A stretch of 64,000 nt of DNA from DASQZJ01 sp035638775 (GTDB lineage Bacteria; Pseudomonadota; Gammaproteobacteria; UBA5335; SLRW01): positions 95,537-159,536 of the forward strand of contig DASQZJ010000061.1 in assembly GCA_035638775.1 (NCBI GenBank). Reading direction: 5' to 3'. The translations under genes were made by a program, and so were the position numbers. Within the stretch, counting starts at the first letter, position 1. The number at the start of each line of letters is the position of its first letter. This document shows positions 30,435-40,395 of the stretch, piece by piece. The notes below the pieces were generated by a model, which saw only the letters and a list, made by a program, of their open reading frames with translations, did not search any database and was not told where the DNA came from.

Positions 30435-33400
30435 TCAGGCACCCCGTGGCAGACTGGCGTCCTCGTACAGCAGTGCGGTGAAGGAATCGGCGGGCAGGGC
30501 CGGAGCATAGAGAAAACCCTGACCCTCGGTGCAGCCCGCCTCGCGCAGGAGGGCGGCCTGTTCGTCGGTCTCGATGCCTTCGGCGACGAGGCGGATGCCG
30601 AGGCTCTGGGCAATGCCGATGATGGCCCGTGTGATCTGCAGGTCCTCCGGGTCCCCGGGCAGGCCGCTGACGAAGGACTGGTCGATCTTGAGATAATCCA
30701 CCACGAACTGCTTGAGGTAATTCAGCGAAGAGTAGCCCGTGCCGAAGTCGTCGATGGCGACCGTCGGGCCCAGCGCGTGCAGCTGTGCCAGCATGCGCGC
30801 CGTGCGGTCCGGGTCCTCCATCAGCATGCCCTCGGTGATTTCCAGGTCGAGGCGGGCCGGGTCCAGCCCGGTTTCGGCCAGGATCCGTGCGATCCGGTCG
30901 ACCAGAGCGCTGTCGCGGAACTGGCGCGGGGAGAGGTTGACGGCCATCCGCAGCGGGCGGAGACCCTCGCGCTCCCAGGCGCGTGCCTGGGCGCAGGCGG
31001 CGCGCAGCACCCATTCGCCGATATTCCCGATCAGCCCCGTCTGCTCGGCGATGGGTATGAACTCGCCCGGCCCCACGAGCCCCCGCTCGGGATGCTGCCA
31101 GCGGACCAGCGCCTCGGCACCGATGACGCGCCCGCCGGCGAGCTCGACGCACGGCTGGAAGTGCAGCACCAGCTCGTCCCGCTCCAGCGCCCGGCGCAGC
31201 TCGCCGGCGACCGACAGCGTCTTGGCGGCCGCGGCGTTGATCTCCGGCGAGGCGTACTGGTAGGTGTTGCGGCCGAGCTCCTTGGCACGGTACAGGGCGG
31301 CATCCGCGTGCTTGAGCAGGGCCTCCATGTCGCCGCCGTCATGCGGGTAGCAGCTGATGCCCACGCTCGCCGAGGTGAACAGCTGCCCGCCGTCCTGCTC
31401 GAAGGGGCGGGAGAGCACCTCGATGACCTTCTGCGCCACCACTCCCGCGTCCTGATTGTCGTCCAGCTCGTCCAGCAGGACCGCGAACTCGTCACCCCCC
31501 ACGCGGGCGACGGTATCGCTTTCGCGGACGGCCGCCAGCAGCCGTTCGGCCACCTGCTTGAGCAGGGCGTCGCCCGCGTCGTGGCCCAGCGAGTCGTTCA
31601 CCGTCTTGAACTGGTCCAGGTCGAGCAGCAGCAGTCCGGCGATCCCGCGCCGGCGCCGGGCCCGCTGGACGGCTTCCCGCCCGCGCTCGAGGAGCAGGGC
31701 GCGGTTGGCCAGGCGCGTGAGGGCATCGTGATAGGAGAGGAACTCGAGCCGCGCCTCCGTGTCCCGGTGGCGGGACATGTCGTTGAAGATGGCCACGTAG
31801 TGCGTGATCCGGCCGGCGTCGTCGCGCACCGCGCTCACGGCCACCAGCGCCGGATAGCGCTCCCCGTTCTTGCGCCGGTGCCAGATCTCGCCCTGCCATG
31901 CGCCGGCCGTCGGCAGCACCCGCGCGACCTCCCGGTACAGCGCGGCATTGTGCCCGCCGGAGCCGAGCTGCGGCGGTGTCTTCCCGAGCACTTCCGCGGC
32001 GCTGTAGCCGCTGATCCGGGTGAAGGCACGGTTGACCGCCACGATGCGCCAGTCCGGATCCGTGATCACGGCCCCCTCGACCATGTTGTCAAGCGCGTTC
32101 GCCGCGATCCTGGCCTGCTCCTCGGCCCGGCGCCGTACCGTGATGTCCTTCGCGACCCCGCTGATGCCGACCGTCTCGCCATCCACCACGACGGGTCCGC
32201 CGGTCGCGGTCATTTCGTGCCGCTCGCCACTCGCGGAGATCACGGCGAACTCGAAGCTGCGCAGCTCGCCGGCGAGCATGCGCCGGAACTCGTTCCAGCA
32301 ACTGTCGACATCCGCCGGGTCGATCACCCCGGCGAAGGACGACATCGCGCGCAGGGATTCGAGGTCGTGTCCGGTGATTTCCTGGGTGCTCGCGTTGGCG
32401 GAGACGAAGCGCCCGTCGCGGTCGAGAAAATAGACCGCGTCCGGATTGTTGTCGAACAGCGACCGGAAGCGCTGGCGTCCTTCGTCGAGCAGCTGCTCGG
32501 CGCGACGCCGCTCGGTCACGTCGCGTACGATGCCGCAGACTTCGCATACCTCGCCGTCGCGCACGATCGGGGTGCTGGTCAGCTCCACGGTAATGCGGCT
32601 GCCGTCGCGGCGCAGCAGGTCCAGCTCGTACTGTTGCGGCCGTGCCGCGAGGCTGCCGCGGAAGTGGCCCAGCACCGCATCGAGCTGGTCCCCGGGGAGC
32701 ACCTTGCGGAAGTGCTCTCCGATCACCTCTTCCGGCGCATACCCGGTCAGCCGGCTGGCCCCCCGGTTGAACTCGAGGAAGCGCCCCTCGCGGTCGAGCA
32801 CGTAGACGCCGTCGGTGCTCAGCTCGAACAGGGAGCGGTACCGGTCACGGCTCTCGCGCTCCCGGGACTCCGCCTCCCGCCTCTCGCTCAGATCGCGCAG
32901 GATCACCGCCACCCGCGTGTCGCCGCCGGGATCGGCGAAGGCCCGGGCGCTCACCTCCGCCGTGACGCGGCTGCCGTCACCCCGCATCAGTACCAGCTCC
33001 CCGCGCGCCTGGCCGTTGCGTGCCCGCTCCTTGAGGTAGGCGGCCATGGACGGCGCCGATTCGTCCACCAGGGCACGCCAGCCGAGGCGTATCAGCTCCG
33101 CCTCGCTGCGGCCGAAGAGCCGGCAGGCCGCCGGGTTCGCGGCGAGGATGCGGCCGTCCGGCTGGTTCAGGAGGATGCCGTCCAGGCTGTGCTCGAACAG
33201 CGTGCGCAGGCGCTCCTCGCTGGCCCGCAGCCGCGCGTCCGGTTCCCGGGCCGGCGATACCTCCCGCACGGTGCCGCGCACGCCGGTGATCTGCCCGTCC
33301 GTGCGCAGCGGCACCGCGGTGCACTCTGCCGCCACCTGCTCGCCGCTGCGCCGGACCAGGGTGGTCTGGAAGCGGAGCGACTCGCCCGCGAACGCCCGGG

Positions 33401-33830
33401 AGATGAACCGGCTGGCGCGGGCGAGCTCGTCCGGCGGGAGCAGGGCCGTGTACGGCATGCCGAGCAGCTCGTTTCGCGACCAGCCCAGCAGCATTCTTCG
33501 CTGTCCGCCGACGGCGACGATGCGCCCCCCGGCGTCGAGCGTGTAGACCGACGCGGGGAAATCCGCCAGGAAGGCATCATGCGCCTGCAGGCGCCGCTCC
33601 AGGGCCTCCCGCCTGCGCTCGAGCCGCCGCAGGCGGCGCCGGTCGAGGGCCAGCCAGAACAGCGAGATCGCCAGCAGCAACACCACTCCCGCCGCCGGCG
33701 AAAGGGACGCGGTGTGCCACCCGCCCGGCGAGGGCTGCCAAAGCCACCGGCCGCTCGCGAGCAGGATCGCGACAGCGAGGACCAGACAGACGCCCCTGAC
33801 CCGGTGCCGGAGCGCTCGGGGTGGATTCAT
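30435..33830 (-). CDS. Membrane multi-PAS GGDEF-EAL cyclic-di-GMP signalling protein
   Basis: About 1,131 residues. Two N-terminal membrane helices (VCLVLAVAILLASGRW and AAGVVLLLAISLFWLAL) come first, then about five PAS repeats (for example LFEHSLDGILLNQPDGRILAANPAACRLFG and LFELSTDGVYVLDREGRFLEFN). Next is a GGDEF domain with intact RVGGDEFAVL and an EAL domain with EALVRW, NLSPRQF, EITEGMLME and DDFGTGYSSLNYL. Both catalytic motifs are intact, so it could make and break cyclic di-GMP in response to several PAS inputs. The start is not certain; ATG 33830 (MNPPRALRHRV) is chosen. It is strongly similar in layout to the protein at 34599-37643. Confidence 0.9.
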   Translation of the reverse strand: MNPPRALRHRVRGVCLVLAVAILLASGRWLWQPSPGGWHTASLSPAAGVVLLLAISLFWLALDRRRLRRLERRREALERRLQAHDAFLADFPASVYTLDAGGRIVAVGGQRRMLLGWSRNELLGMPYTALLPPDELARASRFISRAFAGESLRFQTTLVRRSGEQVAAECTAVPLRTDGQITGVRGTVREVSPAREPDARLRASEERLRTLFEHSLDGILLNQPDGRILAANPAACRLFGRSEAELIRLGWRALVDESAPSMAAYLKERARNGQARGELVLMRGDGSRVTAEVSARAFADPGGDTRVAVILRDLSERREAESRERESRDRYRSLFELSTDGVYVLDREGRFLEFNRGASRLTGYAPEEVIGEHFRKVLPGDQLDAVLGHFRGSLAARPQQYELDLLRRDGSRITVELTSTPIVRDGEVCEVCGIVRDVTERRRAEQLLDEGRQRFRSLFDNNPDAVYFLDRDGRFVSANASTQEITGHDLESLRAMSSFAGVIDPADVDSCWNEFRRMLAGELRSFEFAVISASGERHEMTATGGPVVVDGETVGISGVAKDITVRRRAEEQARIAANALDNMVEGAVITDPDWRIVAVNRAFTRISGYSAAEVLGKTPPQLGSGGHNAALYREVARVLPTAGAWQGEIWHRRKNGERYPALVAVSAVRDDAGRITHYVAIFNDMSRHRDTEARLEFLSYHDALTRLANRALLLERGREAVQRARRRRGIAGLLLLDLDQFKTVNDSLGHDAGDALLKQVAERLLAAVRESDTVARVGGDEFAVLLDELDDNQDAGVVAQKVIEVLSRPFEQDGGQLFTSASVGISCYPHDGGDMEALLKHADAALYRAKELGRNTYQYASPEINAAAAKTLSVAGELRRALERDELVLHFQPCVELAGGRVIGAEALVRWQHPERGLVGPGEFIPIAEQTGLIGNIGEWVLRAACAQARAWEREGLRPLRMAVNLSPRQFRDSALVDRIARILAETGLDPARLDLEITEGMLMEDPDRTARMLAQLHALGPTVAIDDFGTGYSSLNYLKQFVVDYLKIDQSFVSGLPGDPEDLQITRAIIGIAQSLGIRLVAEGIETDEQAALLREAGCTEGQGFLYAPALPADSFTALLYEDASLPRGA

Positions 33831-34276
33831 GTCGTGCACGCCATAGGCTTTTCGTTGTTTTCGGAACTCGACCCGGGCAGGCGTGAGCGGTCGGCACGGG
33901 TCCGTGCCGACCGGGTGGCCCAATCCAGGTTTTGCTACTCATGAGCATCTGACCGCAGGCCGCAGCCGGCAGGCAACGCCGGTCCGACGGACGGTAGCTT
34001 GAAATTGATAGACAGGATCAGGGGCTTGCACTATTCTCGATTCTGGTTCGTGAACTTGCCCTTCCGAGGTGCCCGTCGGGACACGCCGCCCGCCGCCTGG
34101 ACTCCGGGACAGGGACGAGAGAACGACCGAAGGAACGGGTCCGCGTCCGGGACCGGATTGCCCTTGCACACGCGCGAGGGCCCGCCCGGGGCCGGTGCGG
34201 ACCCCTTCCGCAGATTCCGGCCCGCGGGCGATCGGCCCGGACCGGGGGTGTTCAGTCCTGCTTAGTGAACCTGGCT
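33831..34276. other. 446-base intergenic region between the divergent GGDEF-EAL and RRM genes
   Basis: It contains a likely RRM promoter at 34005-34034. Behind it is an untranslated leader of about 240 bases that shows no convincing ORF. The leader has several GC-rich inverted repeats but no riboswitch I can name. A promoter for the minus-strand gene must lie near 33850-34000 but is not clear. Confidence 0.4.
34005..34034 (+). promoter_or_regulatory. Candidate sigma70 promoter of the RRM gene
   Basis: TTGATA (34005-34010) and CACTAT (34029-34034) are separated by 18 bases. The resulting leader would be about 235 bases, long for this genome, which suggests post-transcriptional control as in cold-shock genes. 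Confidence 0.4.
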
Positions 34277-34552
34277 ATGAAGTCTATTTATGTCGGAAAC
34301 CTGCCGTTCAGCGCGACCGAGGACGAAGTGCGCGAGCTGTTCTCGCCGTTCGGCACCGTCGGTACCGTCAAGCTGATCACCGACCGCGACACCGGCCGCC
34401 CGCGCGGCTTCGGTTTCGTGGAAATGGAGGCCCCCGAGGCGGATGCCGCAATCGAGGCCCTCAACGGCAAGGAAATGGGGGGGCGAACCCTGCGTATCAA
34501 CGAGGCCCAGCCCCGCAACCAGCAGCGCCCGCGCCAGCGCGCCCGCTGGTAG
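34277..34552 (+). CDS. RRM-domain RNA-binding protein
   Basis: A 91-residue single RNA recognition motif. RNP2 is IYVGNLP (residues 3-9), RNP1 is RGFGFVEM, and the tail is short, basic and Gln/Arg-rich (PRNQQRPRQRARW). Bacterial RRM proteins of this size are often induced by cold and act as RNA chaperones. ATG 34277 is chosen over the upstream GTG 34265 because the RRM begins directly after it. The leader is unusually long. It converges on a GGDEF-EAL gene. Confidence 0.9.
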   Translation: MKSIYVGNLPFSATEDEVRELFSPFGTVGTVKLITDRDTGRPRGFGFVEMEAPEADAAIEALNGKEMGGRTLRINEAQPRNQQRPRQRARW

Positions 34553-34598
34553 TCACCTGCCGGATGGTCAGGGTCGGAGGCGACTCCGGCCCTTTGGG

Positions 34599-37500
34599 TC
34601 ACCCCGCGGGGTGGCCTCCGGTTTCCTGTTGCCCGCGCGACAGCCGGGGTTTCCAGCCGGCAAGAAACGCGGCGAGTGCCCGTGCCTCGAGGGGCTCGCA
34701 GAAGTAGAAGCCCTGCCCCTCGTCGCAGCACCTGTCCCGCAGATAGCCGGCCTGCTCGGCGGTCTCGATGCCTTCGGCCACGATGCGGATGCCGAGATTG
34801 CGGGCCATGACGATGACCGTGTCGGTGATCGTCCGATCACCGGCGTCGTGGGGCAGGCCCTCCACGAAGGTCCGGTCGAGCTTGAGCCGGTCCACCGGGA
34901 ACATCTTGATGTAGCCGAGCGAGGAATAGCCGGTACCGAAATCGTCCACGGCCACGGAGACGCCGTGCTCGTGCAGGCGGTGCAACGCATCCCGGGCCCG
35001 GGATGCGTTTTCCATCAGGGTCCCCTCGGTAATCTCCACCTCCAGCAGTCGGGGATCCAGCCCCGTTTCGGCCAGGACCGCCGCGATGCGTTCGGGCAGA
35101 TCGCCCCGACGGAACTGTCGCGGCGACAGGTTGACCGCCACCCGCAACGGCCCGTGTTCCGATTGCGCCCATGACGCAGCGTCGGCACAGGCACTGTGCA
35201 GCACCCATTCCCCGATGGCGCCGATGATGCCGGTAGCCTCGGCCACCGGAATGAACCGGGCCGGCTCGATCTCTCCCGCTTGCGGATGCTTCCAGCGGAT
35301 CAGGGCTTCGACCCCGGTGATCGCCCCTGAGACGAGGTTCACCACCGGCTGGTACTGTAGGTGGAACTCCTGGCGCTCGATCGCCTGGCGCAGCTTGATC
35401 CCGAGATCCAGTGACTCGAACACCCGCCGGTCCATGTCGGGGGAATAGGCCAGCCAGCAGTTCCGGCCCCGCTCCTTGGCCAGGTGCATCGCCGCGTCCG
35501 CATTCTTCAGCAGGGTGTCCATGTCTTCCCCGTCGCGCGGCGCGCAGCTGACACCGATGCTGGCGGAGGTGAACAACTGCTGGCCACCCTGTTCCCGGAA
35601 CGGCCGACCGAGTGCCTCGAGCGCGAGCTCGGGGAAAGCCTCCGGGCTGTCCTCGTGCTCCGGGCACTCGCCCAGGATGGCGAACTCGTCGCCGCCGAGG
35701 CGGGCGAGGATGCGGTCCGGTCCGGCCAGGTCAGCCAGGCGGTCAGCCACCTGCCGCAACAGTTCGTCTCCCATAGGGTGGCCGAGCGAATCGTTCAGAG
35801 TCTTGAACTGATCGAGGTCGATCACCATCACGGCCACGGCCGACCCGGCCGGCAACTCGCGGTGCAGCAGCTCCGCGCCAAGCTCCTGCAGCCGGAACCG
35901 GTTGGGCAGACCGGTGAGCGGATCATGGTGCGCCAGGAATTCCAGCCGCTGCTCGTTTTCCTTCTGCCGCGAGATATCGTTGAAGACAGTCACGTAGTGC
36001 GTCACCCCGCCCGCCTGGTCGCGCACCCCGCTGACCGTCGCCAGCGCGGGATAGAGCGTTCCGTCGCGGCGGCGATGCCAGACCTCGCCCTGCCACTGAC
36101 CCGCCTGCTTGACCCGGGCGATGATCGAGCGATAGAACGCCCGGCCGTGCACGCCGGAGTCGAAGCATGGCGGAATCCGGCCCAGGGTATCCGTGGCGTC
36201 GAAGCCGGTGATGTCGGTGTAGGCCTGGTTCACAGACACGGCGCGGAGGCCGGCGTCGACGATCACGATGCCGTCTCCGGTGTTATCCAGAGCCCGGGCC
36301 GCCAGCTCCAGCTCCGCCTCCACGCGCTTTCGTTCCGTGATGTCGCGCGCCACGGCCGACACGCCGGTGATCCGTCCACCCACCACCACCGGACCGCCAC
36401 TGACGTTGACGATCAGCCGCACGCCGTCGCTGCGCTGCACGGTGATCTCAAGCTCTTCGGCCTTGCCCTGAGTGAGCATGCGGAAGAACTCCGCCGCCTG
36501 CTCGCGCTCCTCCGGCACGATCAGCGGCACGTAGGAGCATCCCTCGAGCTCCTCCCGCGTGTAGCCCAGCATGCGCGCGCCATTGCCGTTGATGGTGATG
36601 AAGCTGCCGTCGAGCGCCAGCAGGTACACCGCATCCACGTTGTAGTCGAACAGGGAGCGGTAGACCTGCTCCCGTTGCTCCAGCAGCTGCTCGGTGCGTC
36701 TGCGTTCACTGATGTCGGTGAAGATGACCGCCGAGCGAACGCCCCCCGCGTGATCCGGAAACTCCACGCTGCTCATCTCCACCGGAAACGCCGTGCCGTC
36801 GGCCCGCACGCAGGTCAGCTCCCCCCGGAAGCGTCCCGTGTGCGCGCGTTCCGCGACGGCCGCCGCGGTCCGGGGATCGTTGGCATCCACCACGGCGTCC
36901 CATTCCAGCGCCTTGAGCTCCCCCTCGCTGTAGCCCAGCATCCGGCAGGCGGCGGGGTTCGCGGCGTCGATGGTGCCGTCGGGCCGGGTGACCAGGATCC
37001 CTTCCATGCTGGTTTCGAACAGCGTGCGGTAGCGTTGCTCGGTCTCCCGCAGCATCAGCTGGGCTTCGCGCCGCGCGCTGAGATCCCGCACGATGCCGGT
37101 CACGGCCATGACGCGACCCCGGGACAGGACCGGCGTCCCCGTGAGATCGGCGGCAACCAGGCGCCCGTCGCGGGTGCAGAGCTCCAGGTCGAAGCTCTGC
37201 GGCTCGCCTCGCAGCATGCGCTGCAGCGCGGCCGAGGCCATCGGCAGCGTGGCCGGCGACACGTGGGTCACGTAGGATGTCCCGATCAGCTCCTCGCGAC
37301 TGTAGCCGAGCATTGCCGCCAGGCTGCCGTTGAGGTCCCGCAGGATGCCGCCCGGGTCGACTACGTAGACGCCGTCCGGGTTGCGTGATACGAGGGAGTG
37401 GTACCATCCGCCGGCGTGCGCCAGCGCACCGGCAGGCGAGCGCCGCCGCAGGCCCGCCAGGCCGACGGCGCCGGTGATCCCGCAGCCGGCCAGCCCGAGC

Positions 37501-37643
37501 GCCAGCAGCAGCGGACGCCATGCCGAGTCCGTCCCGAAACGTTCGCCGAGCAGCTCGAACAGCACGAGCCACCCGATCCCGAGCGCCACCCACATCAGCG
37601 CCGAAGTGGCGCCGTCCCGCCAAGCGGGCCTCAGCGTATGCAT
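34599..37643 (-). CDS. Membrane multi-PAS GGDEF-EAL cyclic-di-GMP signalling protein (second)
   Basis: About 1,014 residues. Two N-terminal membrane helices (LMWVALGIGWLVLFELL and LLLALGLAGCGITGAVGLAGL) are followed by about four PAS repeats. A GGDEF domain (RLGGDEFAIL) and an EAL domain (EALIRWKHP, NLSPRQF, EITEGTLME, DDFGTGYSSLGYI) follow. Catalytic motifs look intact. The start is uncertain: ATG 37643, 37655 and 37700 are all in frame without a good ribosome binding site. It shares much sequence with the protein at 30435-33830, for example the PAS block AFYRSIIARVKQAGQWQGEVWHRRRDGTLYPALATVSGVRD, so the two are paralogs flanking the RRM gene. Confidence 0.9.
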   Translation of the reverse strand: MHTLRPAWRDGATSALMWVALGIGWLVLFELLGERFGTDSAWRPLLLALGLAGCGITGAVGLAGLRRRSPAGALAHAGGWYHSLVSRNPDGVYVVDPGGILRDLNGSLAAMLGYSREELIGTSYVTHVSPATLPMASAALQRMLRGEPQSFDLELCTRDGRLVAADLTGTPVLSRGRVMAVTGIVRDLSARREAQLMLRETEQRYRTLFETSMEGILVTRPDGTIDAANPAACRMLGYSEGELKALEWDAVVDANDPRTAAAVAERAHTGRFRGELTCVRADGTAFPVEMSSVEFPDHAGGVRSAVIFTDISERRRTEQLLEQREQVYRSLFDYNVDAVYLLALDGSFITINGNGARMLGYTREELEGCSYVPLIVPEEREQAAEFFRMLTQGKAEELEITVQRSDGVRLIVNVSGGPVVVGGRITGVSAVARDITERKRVEAELELAARALDNTGDGIVIVDAGLRAVSVNQAYTDITGFDATDTLGRIPPCFDSGVHGRAFYRSIIARVKQAGQWQGEVWHRRRDGTLYPALATVSGVRDQAGGVTHYVTVFNDISRQKENEQRLEFLAHHDPLTGLPNRFRLQELGAELLHRELPAGSAVAVMVIDLDQFKTLNDSLGHPMGDELLRQVADRLADLAGPDRILARLGGDEFAILGECPEHEDSPEAFPELALEALGRPFREQGGQQLFTSASIGVSCAPRDGEDMDTLLKNADAAMHLAKERGRNCWLAYSPDMDRRVFESLDLGIKLRQAIERQEFHLQYQPVVNLVSGAITGVEALIRWKHPQAGEIEPARFIPVAEATGIIGAIGEWVLHSACADAASWAQSEHGPLRVAVNLSPRQFRRGDLPERIAAVLAETGLDPRLLEVEITEGTLMENASRARDALHRLHEHGVSVAVDDFGTGYSSLGYIKMFPVDRLKLDRTFVEGLPHDAGDRTITDTVIVMARNLGIRIVAEGIETAEQAGYLRDRCCDEGQGFYFCEPLEARALAAFLAGWKPRLSRGQQETGGHPAG

Positions 37644-37989
37644 GTCACCAACCATGCGCGCATGACGCGGCGGACTGCGATTCCCGACCGTCTTTCGCAT
37701 ACCGCCCGTCCCGGATGCATGGTCCGGCCGGGTGCGTCACGCCTGCGCGCCTTGTCTTTCGGAGTCTCCTGCTCCGTGCTGCGGCAACCGCACGGCGGCT
37801 CGCGACGCTCCCTCTTGGCGGGGAGCTCACCGCATTAGAGCAGATATCCGGCCGCTCTGCACAAGCCGCGGTCCTCCTTTGCCGGCGGCGGCGAATCACC
37901 CTGTGTTTTCGAAGATTGCACGGCTTTTGCCCGTGTCCCGGAGGGAGATCCGGTACCGGAATCCGGGCCGGGTGACGGCGCAACCCCTG
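37644..37989. other. 346-base intergenic region upstream of the second GGDEF-EAL gene
   Basis: On the minus strand, TTGTGC and TCTAAT (37839 to 37834) with 19 bases between are a possible promoter, leaving a leader of about 180 bases. I looked for a cyclic-di-GMP riboswitch and could not identify its conserved core. Confidence 0.35.
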
Positions 37990-40395
37990 TCACAGGTCGA
38001 TCTTGACGGATTCGCCGGGGGCCAGGCTGTGGCTCTCGGTTCCGATTCCGATGGTGATCGGGCGTGCCGTCGAGTGCAACGCCGTCACCCGCACGCGGTG
38101 CGATTCCAGCAGCAGCTCCAGTGCATGACCGCGGTACCGGATGCGCACGCCGAGCCGGTCCAGCGCGTCCGGCAGGCAGGGATCGAGCCAGAGGACGTCG
38201 CCGCGCGTGGAGATCCCGGTGAAACAGCGCTGCACCAGGTCGACGGTGCCCGCCATTGCGCCCAGGTGAATCCCCTCGGCCGTGGTGCCTCCCTGGATGT
38301 CGTGCACGTCGCTCTCCAGCGCCTCCCGGAATTCCGTCCAGGCGCGGTGGCGGTCCGAACGTGACAGCACCCGCGCGTGGGCGACACGGCTCAGGGTCGA
38401 GCCGTGCGCGGTCCGCTGCAGGTAGTACTGCAGGTTGCGCGGGATGGTCTCGTAGGCGAAGGGATACTCGAGACGCCCGAACAGCTCGCGCAGCTCCTCC
38501 GAGGAGAACAGGTAGAACAGCATCAGCACGTCGGCCTGCTTGGACAGGCGGTAGCGGTTGGGACTGTCACCCTCCGCCTCCAGGATCCGGTCCAGTCGCT
38601 GGATGTCGCCGTAGCGCTCCCGGTAGGCTGCCCAGTCGAGTTCTTCCAGCTCGCCGTACCCCTCGAACTGGCTGATGATGCCGTCGTCGTGGAAGGGCAC
38701 GCGCATGCGGCGGCTGACCCGGTCCCATCGCTCGAGCTCGGTGGCATCGATCGCCAGCACCTGCTCGAGCTCCCGCCGCCGGTCGGCCGGCAGCCGTTCC
38801 AGCAGCTCCAGCGCGGTCACCAGTACCCACACCGCCATCACGTTGGTGTAGGCGTTGTTGTCCAGCCCGGGCCGGGACGCGTCCGGGTAGGCGTCGTGGT
38901 ACTCGTCCGGGCCCATTACGTCGCGGATTTCGAAACGGCCCATGGACTCGTTCCAGCTCGCCCGGCTGGCCCAGAAGCGCGCGATCTCGAGCAGCATCTC
39001 GGCACCGTAGAAAGCCATGAACTCCATGTCGCCGGTCACCTGGAAGTACTGCCACACGTTGTAGGCGATCGCCGCATTCACGTGCAGCTGCAGATGACTG
39101 TTGTCCGGGATCCAGCGTCCCGAGCGCGGATTGAGGTGCAGCGTCTGGCTCTCCTCGCGGCCACTGCTGCCGCTCTGCCAGGGGAACATGGCTCCGCGGC
39201 AGCCGGCGGCGGCGGCTGCCGCGCGGGCCGCTCCGAGCCGTCGGTAGCGGTACATCAGCAGCGCCCGCGTGATCTCCGGCATGCGCAGGTTGATGGTGGG
39301 GAACACGAACAGCTCGTCCCAGAAGATGTGCCCCCGGTAGGCTTCTCCGTGCAGGCCGCGTGCCGGCACGCCCGCGTCGAGGTCCATCACGTGCGGGGAC
39401 GCCGTTTGCAGCAGGTGGAACATGTGCAGCCGCAGCACGCGCAGCGCCTCCCGGCCGTCGCCGGCGTCCCGCTCGGCGAAGTCGAGGCCGAAGCGCTCCC
39501 AGAGGTGGTCCCATGCCTGCACGTGGTCCGCTTCCAGCAGGGTCCATCTGCCCGCGTCCCGCACGGCGCTGCGCGCCGCGAGCAGCGGCTCGGAAATCGC
39601 GGCATCGCGCGAGCAGTACAGTGCCACGGTCTTGTCGACCGTCAGCGGCTCATCCTGTGCCATCTTTACCCGGAACGTGCGTCCCACGCGTCCGCCCTCG
39701 CGGGTGCACCGCGCCGCGATCCGGAGCGGCTCCCCGTCGCGTTCCAGGCGGGTGCGGGACGCCAGCGCGACCACCAGCTGCGACTGGCGGGTGCGGACCC
39801 GCAGCCAGGCCCCGTCGTCGCCTTCATGACCCGCACCCAGGAGCTCCAGGTGATGCCCGTCGAGGTCCCGGTACCGCGCGACCCCCGTATTGCTCACGTT
39901 GCCGTCCAGGTCGGAGGCCAGCTCCAGGGTGCCGCTCCAGTCCTCGGCGACGATGGTCTGGCGCAGCCCGGCCAGGTGCGGAGCCGCCATGTGCACCAGG
40001 CGCCGCTCCGAGAGGCGCGTGGTGCGTCCCGCCGCGTCGCGAAAGCGCAGGCGCGTCAGCAGCAGCCCCCGGCGCAGGTCGAGGGTCCGGCGGTATTCCA
40101 GCAGGTCCGCGTCGGCAAGGCGCAGCCACGCGCCGTCGGCGACGCGCAGGCGCAGGCACAGCCAGTTGGGGAAATTGACCAGGTCCTCGTTCTCCACCTC
40201 GCGTCCGGCGATGGCGGTCACCAGGCGATCGTAGCCGCCGGCGAGATAGGTACCTGGATAATGAACCCCGTCGGCTTCGGCCCAGGCGGACGCCCCGCGC
40301 GTGGCGAAGTAGCCGTTGCCCAGCGTGTACAGCGCCTCCCGAAGCCCTTCCCGGGCGGGATCGAAGCCGTCGCGGATCAGGGTCCACTCGCTCAT
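37990..40395 (-). CDS. Glycoside hydrolase family 65 (trehalose/kojibiose/maltose phosphorylase type)
   Basis: An 801-residue enzyme. It opens with the N-terminal GH65 domain (YTLGNGYFATRGASAWAEADGVHYPGTYLAGGYDR). The (alpha/alpha)6 barrel has the catalytic acid Glu498 in VMGPDEYHDAYPD, plus HIFWDELFVFPTIN, TAHGSTLSRVAHARVLSRS and GGTTAEGIHLGAMAGTVDLVQRCFTG. Most relatives phosphorolyse an alpha-glucoside with inversion, giving beta-glucose 1-phosphate and glucose. The gene follows, with ATGA overlap, a fused beta-phosphoglucomutase/trehalose phosphatase. That would convert the product to glucose 6-phosphate, making trehalose or a maltose-like sugar the likely substrate. Confidence 0.88.
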   Translation of the reverse strand: MSEWTLIRDGFDPAREGLREALYTLGNGYFATRGASAWAEADGVHYPGTYLAGGYDRLVTAIAGREVENEDLVNFPNWLCLRLRVADGAWLRLADADLLEYRRTLDLRRGLLLTRLRFRDAAGRTTRLSERRLVHMAAPHLAGLRQTIVAEDWSGTLELASDLDGNVSNTGVARYRDLDGHHLELLGAGHEGDDGAWLRVRTRQSQLVVALASRTRLERDGEPLRIAARCTREGGRVGRTFRVKMAQDEPLTVDKTVALYCSRDAAISEPLLAARSAVRDAGRWTLLEADHVQAWDHLWERFGLDFAERDAGDGREALRVLRLHMFHLLQTASPHVMDLDAGVPARGLHGEAYRGHIFWDELFVFPTINLRMPEITRALLMYRYRRLGAARAAAAAAGCRGAMFPWQSGSSGREESQTLHLNPRSGRWIPDNSHLQLHVNAAIAYNVWQYFQVTGDMEFMAFYGAEMLLEIARFWASRASWNESMGRFEIRDVMGPDEYHDAYPDASRPGLDNNAYTNVMAVWVLVTALELLERLPADRRRELEQVLAIDATELERWDRVSRRMRVPFHDDGIISQFEGYGELEELDWAAYRERYGDIQRLDRILEAEGDSPNRYRLSKQADVLMLFYLFSSEELRELFGRLEYPFAYETIPRNLQYYLQRTAHGSTLSRVAHARVLSRSDRHRAWTEFREALESDVHDIQGGTTAEGIHLGAMAGTVDLVQRCFTGISTRGDVLWLDPCLPDALDRLGVRIRYRGHALELLLESHRVRVTALHSTARPITIGIGTESHSLAPGESVKIDL

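Noticed and set aside
30348..33944. A 1,198-codon open frame antisense to the first GGDEF-EAL gene
   Set aside because: The opposite strand encodes well-defined PAS, GGDEF and EAL domains; this frame is rich in His/Gln/Arg without motifs.
34005..34020. TTGATAGACAGGATCA as an FNR box
   Set aside because: The half-sites are separated by 7 bases instead of 4; the TTGATA serves better as a -35 element.
37644..37989. Cyclic-di-GMP riboswitch in the leader of the second GGDEF-EAL gene
   Set aside because: The location was suggestive, but I could not find the conserved GEMM core sequence by eye.
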